A DNA stretch of 64,000 bases from UMGS1696 sp964463375. GTDB taxonomy: Bacteria; Bacillota; Clostridia; Oscillospirales; CAG-272. Each line of letters starts with the position of its first letter. Within the stretch, counting starts at the first letter, position 1. Shown in pieces: positions 8,124 to 16,769 of the stretch. Below the pieces are notes generated by a model. The model worked only from the letters and a program-made list of their open reading frames with translations, was not told the DNA's origin and searched no databases. The stretch spans positions 24,619 to 88,618 of the forward strand of contig CAYXBQ010000007.1 of assembly GCA_964463375.1 (NCBI GenBank), given 5' to 3'. The position numbers and the translations under genes are program-made.

Positions 8124-9276
8124 TTTTGGCTTCCTGCAAGGCTTTTTCCACCGCCTGCATGATCCCCTTGGAACTGTAGGTAGCACCGGACACGGCATCC
8201 ACGGTGGTGGACTGGGTCGTCAGGATGGCATTGATAACGGGAGCTTCGGCCTGCTCAAAATACCACAGGTCCTCTTCGGCACTCTTGGCATCGATGGATA
8301 CGATGGTGTCGTCGGCGATGGTGATCGTTACGGTGATGTCACCGTCATACCCATAGGCAGAGGCGGTGTAGGTACCGTCCTTGTACAGGCTTTGGGGAGT
8401 CGTTTCTTCGGTCGGTGTGGCTGCATCGGTATCTGTAGTGGTTTCGGGTTCCGGGATCGTTGCGGTCGTTTCTGGGGGCTCCGGCTGCGTATCCACAGAC
8501 ATTGCCGGTTCTGCGGCTTTGGGAGACTGGATGAGCAGCAGGACTACCAGCATCCCCGCTACCACGATGGCACCGCTGATCCGACTGGCCAGCTTGGCAT
8601 CTACCGTATGCTTTTTGCAAACGGCCTTGCGGATCCGGAACACGGCGTAGGCGATAAACACTATGCTATAGACGCACACGCTGATCTGGTAGGACAGACG
8701 ACCGTTTCTCGCCATGGGCAAAAACAGCACCATGATGTGGGTGTACAGCAATGCATAGAACAGATATGCCGTCCGCTGGAGCTGCTTCCACTTTTTGGCA
8801 GCCAGCTTTTTGCGGACCTTTGGGAAGGACAAGATCGTCAAGGGGATCATGATCACCAGCATGACAAGCGAGAGAATACCGGCGGCAAGCTGGGTGGGCT
8901 TCATAGAACCGGCATCGGTGAACATACGGACAAAGTAGGTCTTACCATAGCCCAGGTTATGACCCAGCGTCAGGATGGCGGCTAAGATGGACAGTTCCCC
9001 ACGGATGGGCATGAAGGCCTTCATCAAGGCAGAACCGTTGGACATGGCACCGATCCACATGACGATGCACCAGATGGCCGTTGCCAATGCGCCGCGACTG
9101 AACAGGCCGATCACGTAGTTTTGCAGGAAGGACGGTGCGCCACGAAAGTCAAACACAGTCACAACGACAGACAGGGCGGCAGCCAGGATGTAGAACAGGT
9201 TGGCATGCTTTTTCAGTACGTTGCGGCCGGTGTATGCCAGCAGTACCGCCAGCACAAGGGCGAGAAGGAATAGCAT
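8113..9276 (-). CDS. Ferric reductase-like membrane protein with C-terminal FMN-binding domain
   Basis: Of 387 aa: about six TM helices (residues ~1-250) with histidines in LTLGHNLGY and LYTHIMV placed like heme ligands of ferric reductase/MsrQ-type domains. Then comes a Pro/Thr/Glu-rich linker and an FMN-binding domain (~295-387) ending with DAVSGATYSS, whose Thr is the expected covalent FMN site for ApbE. Electrons could pass from the membrane heme domain to the extracytoplasmic flavin. It is co-transcribed with apbE and the EetA/EetB-like genes. The final acceptor (ferric iron, a quinone or a secreted carrier) cannot be told from sequence. Confidence 0.85.
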   Translation of the reverse strand: MLFLLALVLAVLLAYTGRNVLKKHANLFYILAAALSVVVTVFDFRGAPSFLQNYVIGLFSRGALATAIWCIVMWIGAMSNGSALMKAFMPIRGELSILAAILTLGHNLGYGKTYFVRMFTDAGSMKPTQLAAGILSLVMLVIMIPLTILSFPKVRKKLAAKKWKQLQRTAYLFYALLYTHIMVLFLPMARNGRLSYQISVCVYSIVFIAYAVFRIRKAVCKKHTVDAKLASRISGAIVVAGMLVVLLLIQSPKAAEPAMSVDTQPEPPETTATIPEPETTTDTDAATPTEETTPQSLYKDGTYTASAYGYDGDITVTITIADDTIVSIDAKSAEEDLWYFEQAEAPVINAILTTQSTTVDAVSGATYSSKGIMQAVEKALQEAKNVG

Positions 9277-9398
9277 ATGTTTCTCCTATTTTGTAAGATT
9301 CCCCATACACAGAGGCCGCAGCCACCTGAAACCGAAATAGCGGCTTTGGGATGACTGCGGCAGCCTATGGAGGGTATGGATCCGGTCAGACCGGGGGA

Positions 9399-10862
9399 TT
9401 ACTGCTTCTTCTTGCGCAGGACCAGACCAGCACCTGCACCACCCAGCAGCAGTACGGCAGCGGCGGCAGCCAGGGCTGTGTTACCCGTCTGGGGAGCAGT
9501 GGTCACAACATCTTCGCTGGTTGCGGTGGTCTCAGCGGCAGGCATGGTTTCTACCACTTCATCCACAGCTACGGTAGCGGTGCCGTTCTGTACGGATACG
9601 GTAAAGGTCAAGGTGTTGTTGTAGCCGGTGGCTGCAACGGTCAGGGTGTAGTCCCCGTCAGCGGCAAACACCAGGTCTTCGCCCTTGGCGGCAGCGGCAT
9701 CGATAACACCGTCTTCGCCAATGATCTTCACGCCACGCTTACCGGAGGCGGCATATTCGTTCTCCCCAACGGTGACCTTGGAGATCTTGGACAGGAAGTT
9801 GGCGTATTCAGCATCGGTGGCACCGTCGGCCTTTGCCAGACCGTTGCCGGCTGCGGTAGCGGGCATACCATCGGTTGTCAAGGTGAAGGAGGTCTTTACA
9901 TCGGCGTACTTGCCGTTTGCATCGGAAACAACCAGGGTGTAGCTGCCGGGCATGGCGTTTTCATAAGCTACTGTGGTGTCGGTCACGGTGCCGGTCAGAC
10001 CGTCTACGGTGTAGGTCTTGCTGTAGTCTTCCGGGAAGCCGGTCATGGATACAGCGGTCTGCCCTGCGGCGATATCGGCATCTGCAACCGTCAAGGTGTT
10101 CTCAAACTTTACAGGCACGTACAGGCTGGTGGCCAGTGTGTGGTAGCCGGAGTCGGTAATGTAGGTGATCTGGTCGATGGTCTGGCCAACCATGGCTACG
10201 TAGTCATCGTATACCAGCGCATTGCCGTGTCTTTCGGTGGTCACAAAGCCGGAGGACCATGCGATCTCGTCCCGCCAGATGTTTTCCAGATGACGCATGC
10301 CATAGCCGTTACCGTCTGCGGTGTGCAGCACGATCCCGTAGATCCGGCCTACATCGGAGGTACCGTTGGCGTTGTTTACAGCGGCATCGATGCAGTAGTC
10401 ACCGTATACGGTGTCTACGGTGATGGTGGCGTTCACACCTTCGATGGCGGCGGTAGCACCCTGTACAGCGGAAAAGGCAGCTACGCCATCGGTCACGGTC
10501 ACTTCCTTATAGGCAGCCGGTGCTTCGTCCAGCTTGGTGAAGCTATAGTTGTTGTCGCCCAAGGCATCCAGGTCCGCCTGAGAAATGGCTACGGGATATA
10601 CAACACCCAGAATGGTACCGCTGCCGTCTGCATTTTCTGCGTTGTAGGTACCGGCGGTCAGGTTTTCGTTCTTCCACTTGGAGGTGGTGGCAGAGGATAC
10701 GGCATCTACAGCAGAAGCGACACCTTCGGCTGCATAGAATGCATCGTAGGGGATCTGCATGGTGCCATATACCGTCTCGCCTTCTGCACCGGCACTGAGG
10801 GAGGCTGCGCTGGTCAAAAGGGCGGCGCAAAGCAGGATCTGCATGGTTTTCTTGAGGTTCAT
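9399..10862 (-). CDS. Secreted, wall-anchored Tp47-domain-like protein
   Basis: About 487 aa with a signal peptide (LLCAALLTSAASLSAGAEG), an N-terminal segment containing VDAVSSATTSK, several repeated Ig-like beta modules, and a C-terminal sorting signal: APQTGN, hydrophobic stretch, RKKKQ. The family is annotated as penicillin-binding Tp47 domain proteins in Clostridia. The DAVSSAT string resembles the DAVSGAT flavinylation site of the next gene, so covalent FMN is possible but unproved (the Gly is Ser here). ATG 10862 has AAGGAGAA upstream. It leads the putative electron-transfer cluster; the APQTG signal might be cut by a sortase such as the one at 15.6 kb. Confidence 0.72.
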   Translation of the reverse strand: MNLKKTMQILLCAALLTSAASLSAGAEGETVYGTMQIPYDAFYAAEGVASAVDAVSSATTSKWKNENLTAGTYNAENADGSGTILGVVYPVAISQADLDALGDNNYSFTKLDEAPAAYKEVTVTDGVAAFSAVQGATAAIEGVNATITVDTVYGDYCIDAAVNNANGTSDVGRIYGIVLHTADGNGYGMRHLENIWRDEIAWSSGFVTTERHGNALVYDDYVAMVGQTIDQITYITDSGYHTLATSLYVPVKFENTLTVADADIAAGQTAVSMTGFPEDYSKTYTVDGLTGTVTDTTVAYENAMPGSYTLVVSDANGKYADVKTSFTLTTDGMPATAAGNGLAKADGATDAEYANFLSKISKVTVGENEYAASGKRGVKIIGEDGVIDAAAAKGEDLVFAADGDYTLTVAATGYNNTLTFTVSVQNGTATVAVDEVVETMPAAETTATSEDVVTTAPQTGNTALAAAAAVLLLGGAGAGLVLRKKKQ

Positions 10863-10893
10863 AAAAGTTCTCCTTTTTTGTATTTTTGGTTCT

Positions 10894-10985
10894 ATTATAC
10901 AGTTAGCATTTGCTAACCTAATAGGCATACGAAACGCTGCCACAGGATCCTTCGACAGCGCTGTTTTGGTTAGTCTTTGCTAACC
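10894..10985 (-). promoter_or_regulatory. Promoter with two iron-box-like inverted repeats
   Basis: On the minus strand, TATAAT (10894-10899) is preceded by GTTAGCA-N2-TGCTAAC (10902-10917), a perfect 7-bp-arm inverted repeat filling the -35/-10 spacer. A second repeat, GGTTAG-N6-CTAACC (10968-10985), lies 67 bp upstream. With its flank the first reads TTAGGTTAGCAAATGCTAAC, close to the DtxR/IdeR consensus half-site TTAGGTTAG. Binding there would block RNA polymerase. The regulator gene is not in the window. Confidence 0.65.
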
Positions 10986-11118
10986 GAGAAAAAGTATACC
11001 ACAAATGCCGATAAATGTCAAGATGCATTTCGCAGTTTTTTTGGATTTGGCGCAGCAACATATGGCGCTTTCCATTCGGGCGTTTCGATTTGTTCATCCT
11101 GTACATGCGTCCCGGCAT

Positions 11119-11168
11119 AAAAAAGGGAGTCCCCCTGATATGCAAACATATCATAGGAGGATCCCTTT
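11119..11168 (-). terminator. Strong terminator after ftsH
   Basis: Long near-perfect stem (arms at about 11123-11142 and 11147-11166) around a TTTG loop, followed on the minus strand by six T. It separates ftsH from the iron-box promoter of the Tp47-like gene. Confidence 0.8.
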
Positions 11169-11173
11169 GCGTT

Positions 11174-13216
11174 TTATCGACCCATATCGCTGTGATCGGT
11201 GTCGTATTCCTTTTCCTTATGCCGTTCCTTATCCTTGGCAGCTTCGGCGGCACGTTCGGCTTCCCGCTGCTTCTCTTCTTCGGCTAGACGACGGGCATGG
11301 GCTTCGTTTTCTTCCCGGCTCTTCCGGCGCTTTTCTGCCACCATTTCTTCCAGCTCTTCCAGCGTGATGCCGGGTTCGCTCATGGCACGGACGAACTGCG
11401 CTTCTTCCATGATCTCGTTCTTCATCAGATATGCGGCGATGAAGTGGAGGCGGTCGATGTTTTCCCGCAGGATCTGCTCGGCCTGGGCATACGCTTCGGA
11501 AACGATGCGCTTCACTTCGCTGTCGATCAGGGATGCCGTCTCCTCGGAATAGTTCCGGGTATTGTTGAAGTCACGACCTAAGAACACCTCGTCACTGGAG
11601 GATTCGCTGCCGTACAGGATGGGACCTAACTTTTCGGACATACCGTATTTGGTGACCATCTGCCGGGCGATGCTGGTGGCTCTCTGAATGTCGTTGGATG
11701 CCCCGGTGGAGATGTCACCCAAAATGATCTGTTCGGCTACACGGCCGCCCAGCAGGGTGACGATCTCGTTTTCCATGGCAGAGCGGGACATATAGGACTT
11801 ATCTTCCTTCGGGAAGGACAGGGTGTATCCCCCTGCTCTGCCGCTGGGAATGATGGAGATCTGGTGTACCGGCTCATCCTTCTGGCGCACCCAGGTGGTG
11901 ACGGCGTGACCGGCTTCGTGGTAGGCTGTCAGCTTCCGCTCGGCCTCGGAGATCACACGGGACTTCTTAGCCGGGCCTACGATGACCTTGATCATGGCTT
12001 CTTCCAGGTCGTTCATACCGATCAGGTGCTTGCCCTTTCTGGCAGCCAACAGTGCGGCTTCGTTGAGCAGGTTGGCAAGCTCGGCACCGGTGAAGCCTAC
12101 GGTGGTCTTGGCGATGACACCCAGATCTACATCGGCTTCGAAGGGCTTATTCTTGGCATGTACCTTCAGGATGTCTTCTCTGCCCTTTACATCCGGGGCA
12201 TTCATGGTGATCTGGCGGTCAAAACGACCGGGACGCAGCAGTGCCGGGTCCAGAATGTCCGGACGGTTGGTGGCAGCCATGACGATCACGCCTTCGCTGG
12301 AACCAAAGCCATCCATTTCCACCAGGATCTGGTTCAGGGTCTGTTCTCTTTCGTCGTGACCACCACCCAGGCCTGCACCTCTGTGACGACCAACAGCGTC
12401 GATCTCGTCGATGAAGATGATGGCAGCCGGGTTCTTCTTAGCGGTATCAAACAGGTCACGGACACGGGAGGCACCTACGCCCACGTACATTTCCACGAAA
12501 TCCGAACCGGAGATGGAGTAGAACGGTACGCCTGCTTCTCCGGCAACGGCTTTGGCGATCAAGGTCTTACCGGTACCGGGAGGGCCTACCAGCAGTACAC
12601 CGTGGGGGATCTTGGCACCCAGCTTGGTGAAATACTCCGGATTGCGCAGGAACTCGACGATCTCTTCCAGCTCTGCTTTTTCTTCGTCTGCACCGGCTAC
12701 GTCCTTGAAGTAGACCTTGGCTTTGTCCGCTGTCACCAGCTTTGCCTTAGCCCGACCTACAGAGCCCATCTTGGAGCCCTTGCCGCCGGTGGCCTGGTTG
12801 ACCACGAACATCCACATGGCGATCATCAGGATGATGACGATGGCGTAGGGCACCAGAGACACCCACCAGGGGATCTCATACGGCGGCGGATAATCGTAGT
12901 CTTCGATTATGCCAGCTTCATGCTGCTGCTGGATCAAGTCTCCTAGTTCATCTAAGAAGAGATCCAGATCCCGCAGCTGGTAGGAAAGGGCTGTTTCCGC
13001 AGCGACACCTTCCGTTGTCTTGGTCCTGACGATCATGGTCAGGGTATTGTCCTCATCCACCTGGAACTGACGTACCTGTTCGTTCTGGAACAGATCCACG
13101 ACCTGCGAAAAGATGAGCTTTTCCTCCGGGATGTTGTCCCAGAGAGAGGCGGTGGCTACGATCAGGATCCCGATGAGCACAATATAAAATATGGCGATCT
13201 TTAAGCTGTTCTTCAT
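11174..13216 (-). CDS. ftsH: ATP-dependent zinc metalloprotease FtsH
   Basis: Membrane-bound AAA+ protease that degrades misfolded and regulatory membrane proteins. Two TM helices (residues ~6-24 and ~118-138) flank an extracytoplasmic FtsH-ext domain. The AAA module has Walker A GPPGTGKT (211-218), Walker B IIFIDEID and the SRH RPGRFDR. The protease zinc motif is HEAGH (433-437). At 680 aa it is full length, with a charged C-terminal tail rich in Arg/Glu/Ala. ATG 13216 has GGGGAGT upstream. The order tilS-hpt-ftsH is the classic Bacillota arrangement, probably one transcript. Confidence 0.98.
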   Translation of the reverse strand: MKNSLKIAIFYIVLIGILIVATASLWDNIPEEKLIFSQVVDLFQNEQVRQFQVDEDNTLTMIVRTKTTEGVAAETALSYQLRDLDLFLDELGDLIQQQHEAGIIEDYDYPPPYEIPWWVSLVPYAIVIILMIAMWMFVVNQATGGKGSKMGSVGRAKAKLVTADKAKVYFKDVAGADEEKAELEEIVEFLRNPEYFTKLGAKIPHGVLLVGPPGTGKTLIAKAVAGEAGVPFYSISGSDFVEMYVGVGASRVRDLFDTAKKNPAAIIFIDEIDAVGRHRGAGLGGGHDEREQTLNQILVEMDGFGSSEGVIVMAATNRPDILDPALLRPGRFDRQITMNAPDVKGREDILKVHAKNKPFEADVDLGVIAKTTVGFTGAELANLLNEAALLAARKGKHLIGMNDLEEAMIKVIVGPAKKSRVISEAERKLTAYHEAGHAVTTWVRQKDEPVHQISIIPSGRAGGYTLSFPKEDKSYMSRSAMENEIVTLLGGRVAEQIILGDISTGASNDIQRATSIARQMVTKYGMSEKLGPILYGSESSSDEVFLGRDFNNTRNYSEETASLIDSEVKRIVSEAYAQAEQILRENIDRLHFIAAYLMKNEIMEEAQFVRAMSEPGITLEELEEMVAEKRRKSREENEAHARRLAEEEKQREAERAAEAAKDKERHKEKEYDTDHSDMGR

Positions 13217-13322
13217 TCCAACTCCCCAATGTTTGTATGTATTTGCACCCCTGCTACTTCACAGAGGCAGGAATCGATCATAATAGGCCCATGGCACTAT
13301 GACCACGGCATCTGCGCCGAGA

Positions 13323-13892
13323 TCACTTTTTTTCGTAGATCTCCGGCTTCAGGACACCCACGTAAGGCAACGCCCGATACTGCTCGGCGTAGTCCAGGCC
13401 GTAGCCTACCACGAATTCATCGGGGATCTCCATGCCGCGGTAATCCGGTGTGAAGTCCACTTCCCGGCGAGAGGGCTTATCCAGCATGGTGCAGGTACGG
13501 ACAGAGTGCGCGCCGCCCAGCTCCAGATATTCCTTCAGGTAGGACAGGGTGCGTCCGCTGTCGATGATGTCTTCCACGATGATGATGTCGGTCTCTGCTA
13601 AGTTATTTCTATGTATGTCGAGAAGGATCTTGATCCGGCCCGTTGTGGAAGTACTGGCCCCGTAGGAGGACACCTTCATAAAGTCGATCTCCACCGGGAT
13701 GGTCATTTTTTTCATCAGCTCACCCATGAAAACCACGCTGCCCTTCAGAATGCCCAGCAGCAGCAGCTTCTTGCCGCTTCCTCTGTAGTCGTGGTCGATC
13801 TCATCGGCGATCTTTTCTGTCAGGGCTTCGATCTCCTCTGCCGAGACCAGCACCCTTTCTATATCCTTGTCCAGGTCTGTCTTCCGTACCAT
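13323..13892 (-). CDS. hpt: Hypoxanthine-guanine phosphoribosyltransferase
   Basis: Purine salvage: joins hypoxanthine or guanine with PRPP to give IMP or GMP. The PRPP loop IIVEDIIDSGRTL and the flexible-loop and metal motifs of type I PRTases are present; 189 aa is normal. The in-frame ATG at 13904 is rejected in favour of 13892 because GGAGG sits 5 nt before the latter. It lies 41 nt after tilS and 106 nt before ftsH on the same strand, so it probably belongs to the tilS-hpt-ftsH transcript. Confidence 0.96.
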   Translation of the reverse strand: MVRKTDLDKDIERVLVSAEEIEALTEKIADEIDHDYRGSGKKLLLLGILKGSVVFMGELMKKMTIPVEIDFMKVSSYGASTSTTGRIKILLDIHRNNLAETDIIIVEDIIDSGRTLSYLKEYLELGGAHSVRTCTMLDKPSRREVDFTPDYRGMEIPDEFVVGYGLDYAEQYRALPYVGVLKPEIYEKK

Positions 13893-13933
13893 GGTTGCCT
13901 CCATATTCTGTCATTTGAATTTCTATACTATTT

Positions 13934-15340
13934 TTACGGCTTTGTATATACTTCGATCCACAGGACATCGTCCGTGGTGTCTGTGAAACGCACCTTGTCG
14001 CATTCCTGCCAGCCCTCGACCCACAGGATCTCCTCTGCATCGGAAAGGATCGGCATGGTATCCCGGTCCTCCGGTGGCGTATGGTATGCGTTTTGCAGCT
14101 TGCGCACCTTGCGGGACATACCGCCATAGCGGATAGTATCCCCCGGTCTGCGGGTGCGTAAACAGAGTACGCCCTTTATTGTAGCAAAATTGATGGGACG
14201 TTGTATTGATAAATTGTAAATATTTTCTAAGTTTTCGGGACGTGTCGGTAAATTTTTCCGGGAAAGGACGATTTTTTGCGTTTTCCAGGGTAAAATGATC
14301 GTTTCCTCCGGTGCAATGGCCGGGATCTCGATGAGGGACAGCGGCTCGATGGGATGTGGTTCTTCTTTTGTAAAAGTGATGCAGTCCCCTTTTACTACAG
14401 CCCGGATCTTACCAGGGAGAGACAGGTGTCGCTCTTCCCTGTCCGGTGCCATGGCCATCGCCAGCAGGGTGTCGGTCTGCTCCTTGGTCATGAAGCTACC
14501 GTGCTTTTCGTATGCCAGACGCAGGACACGGGTGGACAATGCCGGGTGCAGCTGACAGAGGGCATACCGGTCTATGCAGTCGGTCTTCGGTAGGGTGCAA
14601 TCCCGCAAGGCGGCTTCGGCTTCTTTTTGCAGGTAGTCCTGATCCTGCGATAAGAGCGTAGCCATGGCGCAGGCTGCCGTTTCCGGATGGGGGGTCAGAC
14701 GGCGTAGGCGGGGGATGATCTCGTGGCGCAGGTAGTTGCGGCTGTAGGCGGTGTCTGTATTGGTACTATCTTCCACGTAGGCATAGCCTTCCGCTGCACA
14801 TATGGAACGGATCTGGGCACCGGAAAAGGACAGCAGCGGCCGCAGGTACCGACCGTCTCGGATGGGGGATATGCCGCACATGCCGTTCAGTCCGCTTCCC
14901 CGCAGCAGGTGGAACAGGATGGTCTCCAGCTGGTCGTCGCCATTATGGGCCGTTGCGATAGGCAGAGATGGGTTGCCAAGGGTCGTGCAGGTCGCATCCA
15001 AACAGGCATACCGTTCCAGCCGGGCGCATTCCTCTATGCCCATGGATCGCTCTTTCGCCAGTGCCGGGATATTGCGGTGGTAGGTGTACAAGGGGATCCC
15101 CAGGGCGTCGGCGGTTTTTTGGCAGTGGGCGGCATCCCGGTCGGCTTCTGCTCCACGGATCCCGTGGTGGATGTGGGCGGCGTACAGAGACAGGTGGTTC
15201 TCCCCACAGTAGGTATGCAGATAGTGCAGCAGCAAGGTGGAATCGGCACCCCCGGAATAGGCCACCAGCACGCCGCCTGCCTGTTTTAGCAGTGCCGCCA
15301 TGCCGCCGGACTGCAGTTCTTTGACAAATTTCGAATACAT
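13934..15340 (-). CDS. tilS: tRNA(Ile)-lysidine synthase
   Basis: Converts C34 of the CAU-anticodon tRNA-Ile to lysidine so that it reads AUA. The N-terminal PP-loop ATPase motif SGGADS is at about residue 28-33, followed by AAHIHHGIRG and the ATAHNGDDQ segment. Middle and C-terminal tRNA-binding domains complete a ~468-aa protein, normal for Bacillota. ATG 15340 has GGGAGGG upstream. It is the first gene of the tilS-hpt-ftsH cluster. Promoter: TTGCTT (15404-15409), 17-nt spacer, TATACT (15381-15386) on the minus strand. Confidence 0.95.
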   Translation of the reverse strand: MYSKFVKELQSGGMAALLKQAGGVLVAYSGGADSTLLLHYLHTYCGENHLSLYAAHIHHGIRGAEADRDAAHCQKTADALGIPLYTYHRNIPALAKERSMGIEECARLERYACLDATCTTLGNPSLPIATAHNGDDQLETILFHLLRGSGLNGMCGISPIRDGRYLRPLLSFSGAQIRSICAAEGYAYVEDSTNTDTAYSRNYLRHEIIPRLRRLTPHPETAACAMATLLSQDQDYLQKEAEAALRDCTLPKTDCIDRYALCQLHPALSTRVLRLAYEKHGSFMTKEQTDTLLAMAMAPDREERHLSLPGKIRAVVKGDCITFTKEEPHPIEPLSLIEIPAIAPEETIILPWKTQKIVLSRKNLPTRPENLENIYNLSIQRPINFATIKGVLCLRTRRPGDTIRYGGMSRKVRKLQNAYHTPPEDRDTMPILSDAEEILWVEGWQECDKVRFTDTTDDVLWIEVYTKP

Positions 15341-15380
15341 ACTATGCCGCCCTCCCTTCCGGCTGTTGTGATCACAAGAC

Positions 15381-15594
15381 AGTATACCACATTTTCGGCC
15401 GGAAAGCAAGCGGCAAGATCTGGTTTTTCGGGAAACTTCGGTTTTTCTTTTCCAAGGGTCGTCATGCACCGTTCCCGCCGATACCTATTTTTCTCCTGTT
15501 TCTACCGAAAAAGTGGGGAATTTGTAAACTCTCATTGACCAAAAAGAGAAAATTTCTGCAAAGGTCTTGTTTTTGCCGCAAGTTTGCTTATAAT
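15381..15594. promoter_or_regulatory. Divergent promoters of tilS and the sortase gene
   Basis: The 303-nt gap 15341-15643 holds two outward promoters. Minus strand: TTGCTT-N17-TATACT at 15409-15381 for tilS. Plus strand: TTGTTT (15567-15572), 16-nt spacer, TATAAT (15589-15594) for the sortase. No other structure was noticed. Confidence 0.6.
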
Positions 15595-15643
15595 ATATAG
15601 TATGTGCCTATACTGCACCCATATCACCCCAGCTGAGGTAAAC

Positions 15644-16723
15644 ATGAAATCAAACTTTTACGCACGCCTATCCCATCTGTGCCACCGCAACGATACAGAA
15701 CCCTTTGACCCGGACAAGGAGCTGACTCTGGATCTGGAGGAAAGTGAAAACTATCTAAACGGGGAATTCCTCAATTCTCTGGAGCAGCTCACCGAGGCGG
15801 ATGTGCCCTTGTCGGCTGCTGCTGTCAAAAAGAAAAAGACCCCGGCAGAGCTCTTTCGACTGTTCCTGTTCTACGGCTCCTCTGTGGCCTTTGTGATCAG
15901 CTGTATTATGCTGGTGCAGAATCTGACGGCACGGCAAAAGGGCGAGGAGATCTACAGCCAGCTTGCCAGTGAGTTTTTGCTCAGCGACATCGAGGTGAAC
16001 ACCACAGGCAGCGAAGGCGATGCTACACGGCTGGACAAGGATCGGGAGATCACGTCCCTCTCCAGTGTCACGGACAATATCGCACGGCTGGAGGCGGGTG
16101 AGCCGGTGTTGGTGGTTGAGGATAAAAATGCGGCTACGGAAGAACTGCGGCGGATCCGGGCACAGTTGCAGGTATTGGCGGCAAAAAACGATGATACCTA
16201 TGGCTGGATCGTGGTGGATGGCACCAACATCAACTACCCCATCGTGCAGGGGGACGACAACGACTACTACCTGGATCATGCCTTTACCGGGGATTATCTG
16301 CCCATCGGCTCTGTGTATGCGGACTACAGATGCAATACTTCTATCAATAAAAATTACAACACGGTGTTCTATGCCCACAACATCACCTCCGGTGCTATGT
16401 TTCACGATGTGACGGAGTTTTTCAAGGACGATGTGTTTGAAAATACCCAGATCGTGATCTACACCTTCGATGGGAAATTTGTGTACGAGCCCTTCGCCAT
16501 TTACGAGAGCCGCTACGACAACAACTACTTTAAGACCGGCTTCACCTCCTTCGAGGATTTTAAGGCCTTCACAGACAAGATCAAAGAGGATGCCACCAAG
16601 GTCAAGGATGTGGAGTTTACCACCTCAGACCGGATCATCACCCTGTCCACCTGTACCAATGGGGCCTCTACCCAGCGATATGCCCTGCACGCACGGCTGG
16701 TGGAATATATCGTGAGCGACTGA
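15644..16723 (+). CDS. Class B-like sortase
   Basis: Cysteine transpeptidase that anchors secreted proteins to the cell wall. A cytoplasmic N-terminus of ~75 aa precedes one TM helix (about residues 84-104), then the sortase barrel. Class B features are INYPIVQGDDNDYYL, catalytic His in VFYAHN, and catalytic Cys in ITLSTCTNG with a following Arg (TQRYALHARL). At ~359 aa it is long because of the acidic N-terminal extension. ATG 15644 has GAGGT upstream. No substrate gene is adjacent; the nearest candidate with a sorting signal is the Tp47-like protein (APQTG) at 9.4 kb. It probably stands alone. Confidence 0.92.
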   Translation: MKSNFYARLSHLCHRNDTEPFDPDKELTLDLEESENYLNGEFLNSLEQLTEADVPLSAAAVKKKKTPAELFRLFLFYGSSVAFVISCIMLVQNLTARQKGEEIYSQLASEFLLSDIEVNTTGSEGDATRLDKDREITSLSSVTDNIARLEAGEPVLVVEDKNAATEELRRIRAQLQVLAAKNDDTYGWIVVDGTNINYPIVQGDDNDYYLDHAFTGDYLPIGSVYADYRCNTSINKNYNTVFYAHNITSGAMFHDVTEFFKDDVFENTQIVIYTFDGKFVYEPFAIYESRYDNNYFKTGFTSFEDFKAFTDKIKEDATKVKDVEFTTSDRIITLSTCTNGASTQRYALHARLVEYIVSD

Positions 16724-16769
16724 TCGAATATATAGACATTGGATCCATTCCAGAAACGAGAGTACGACG

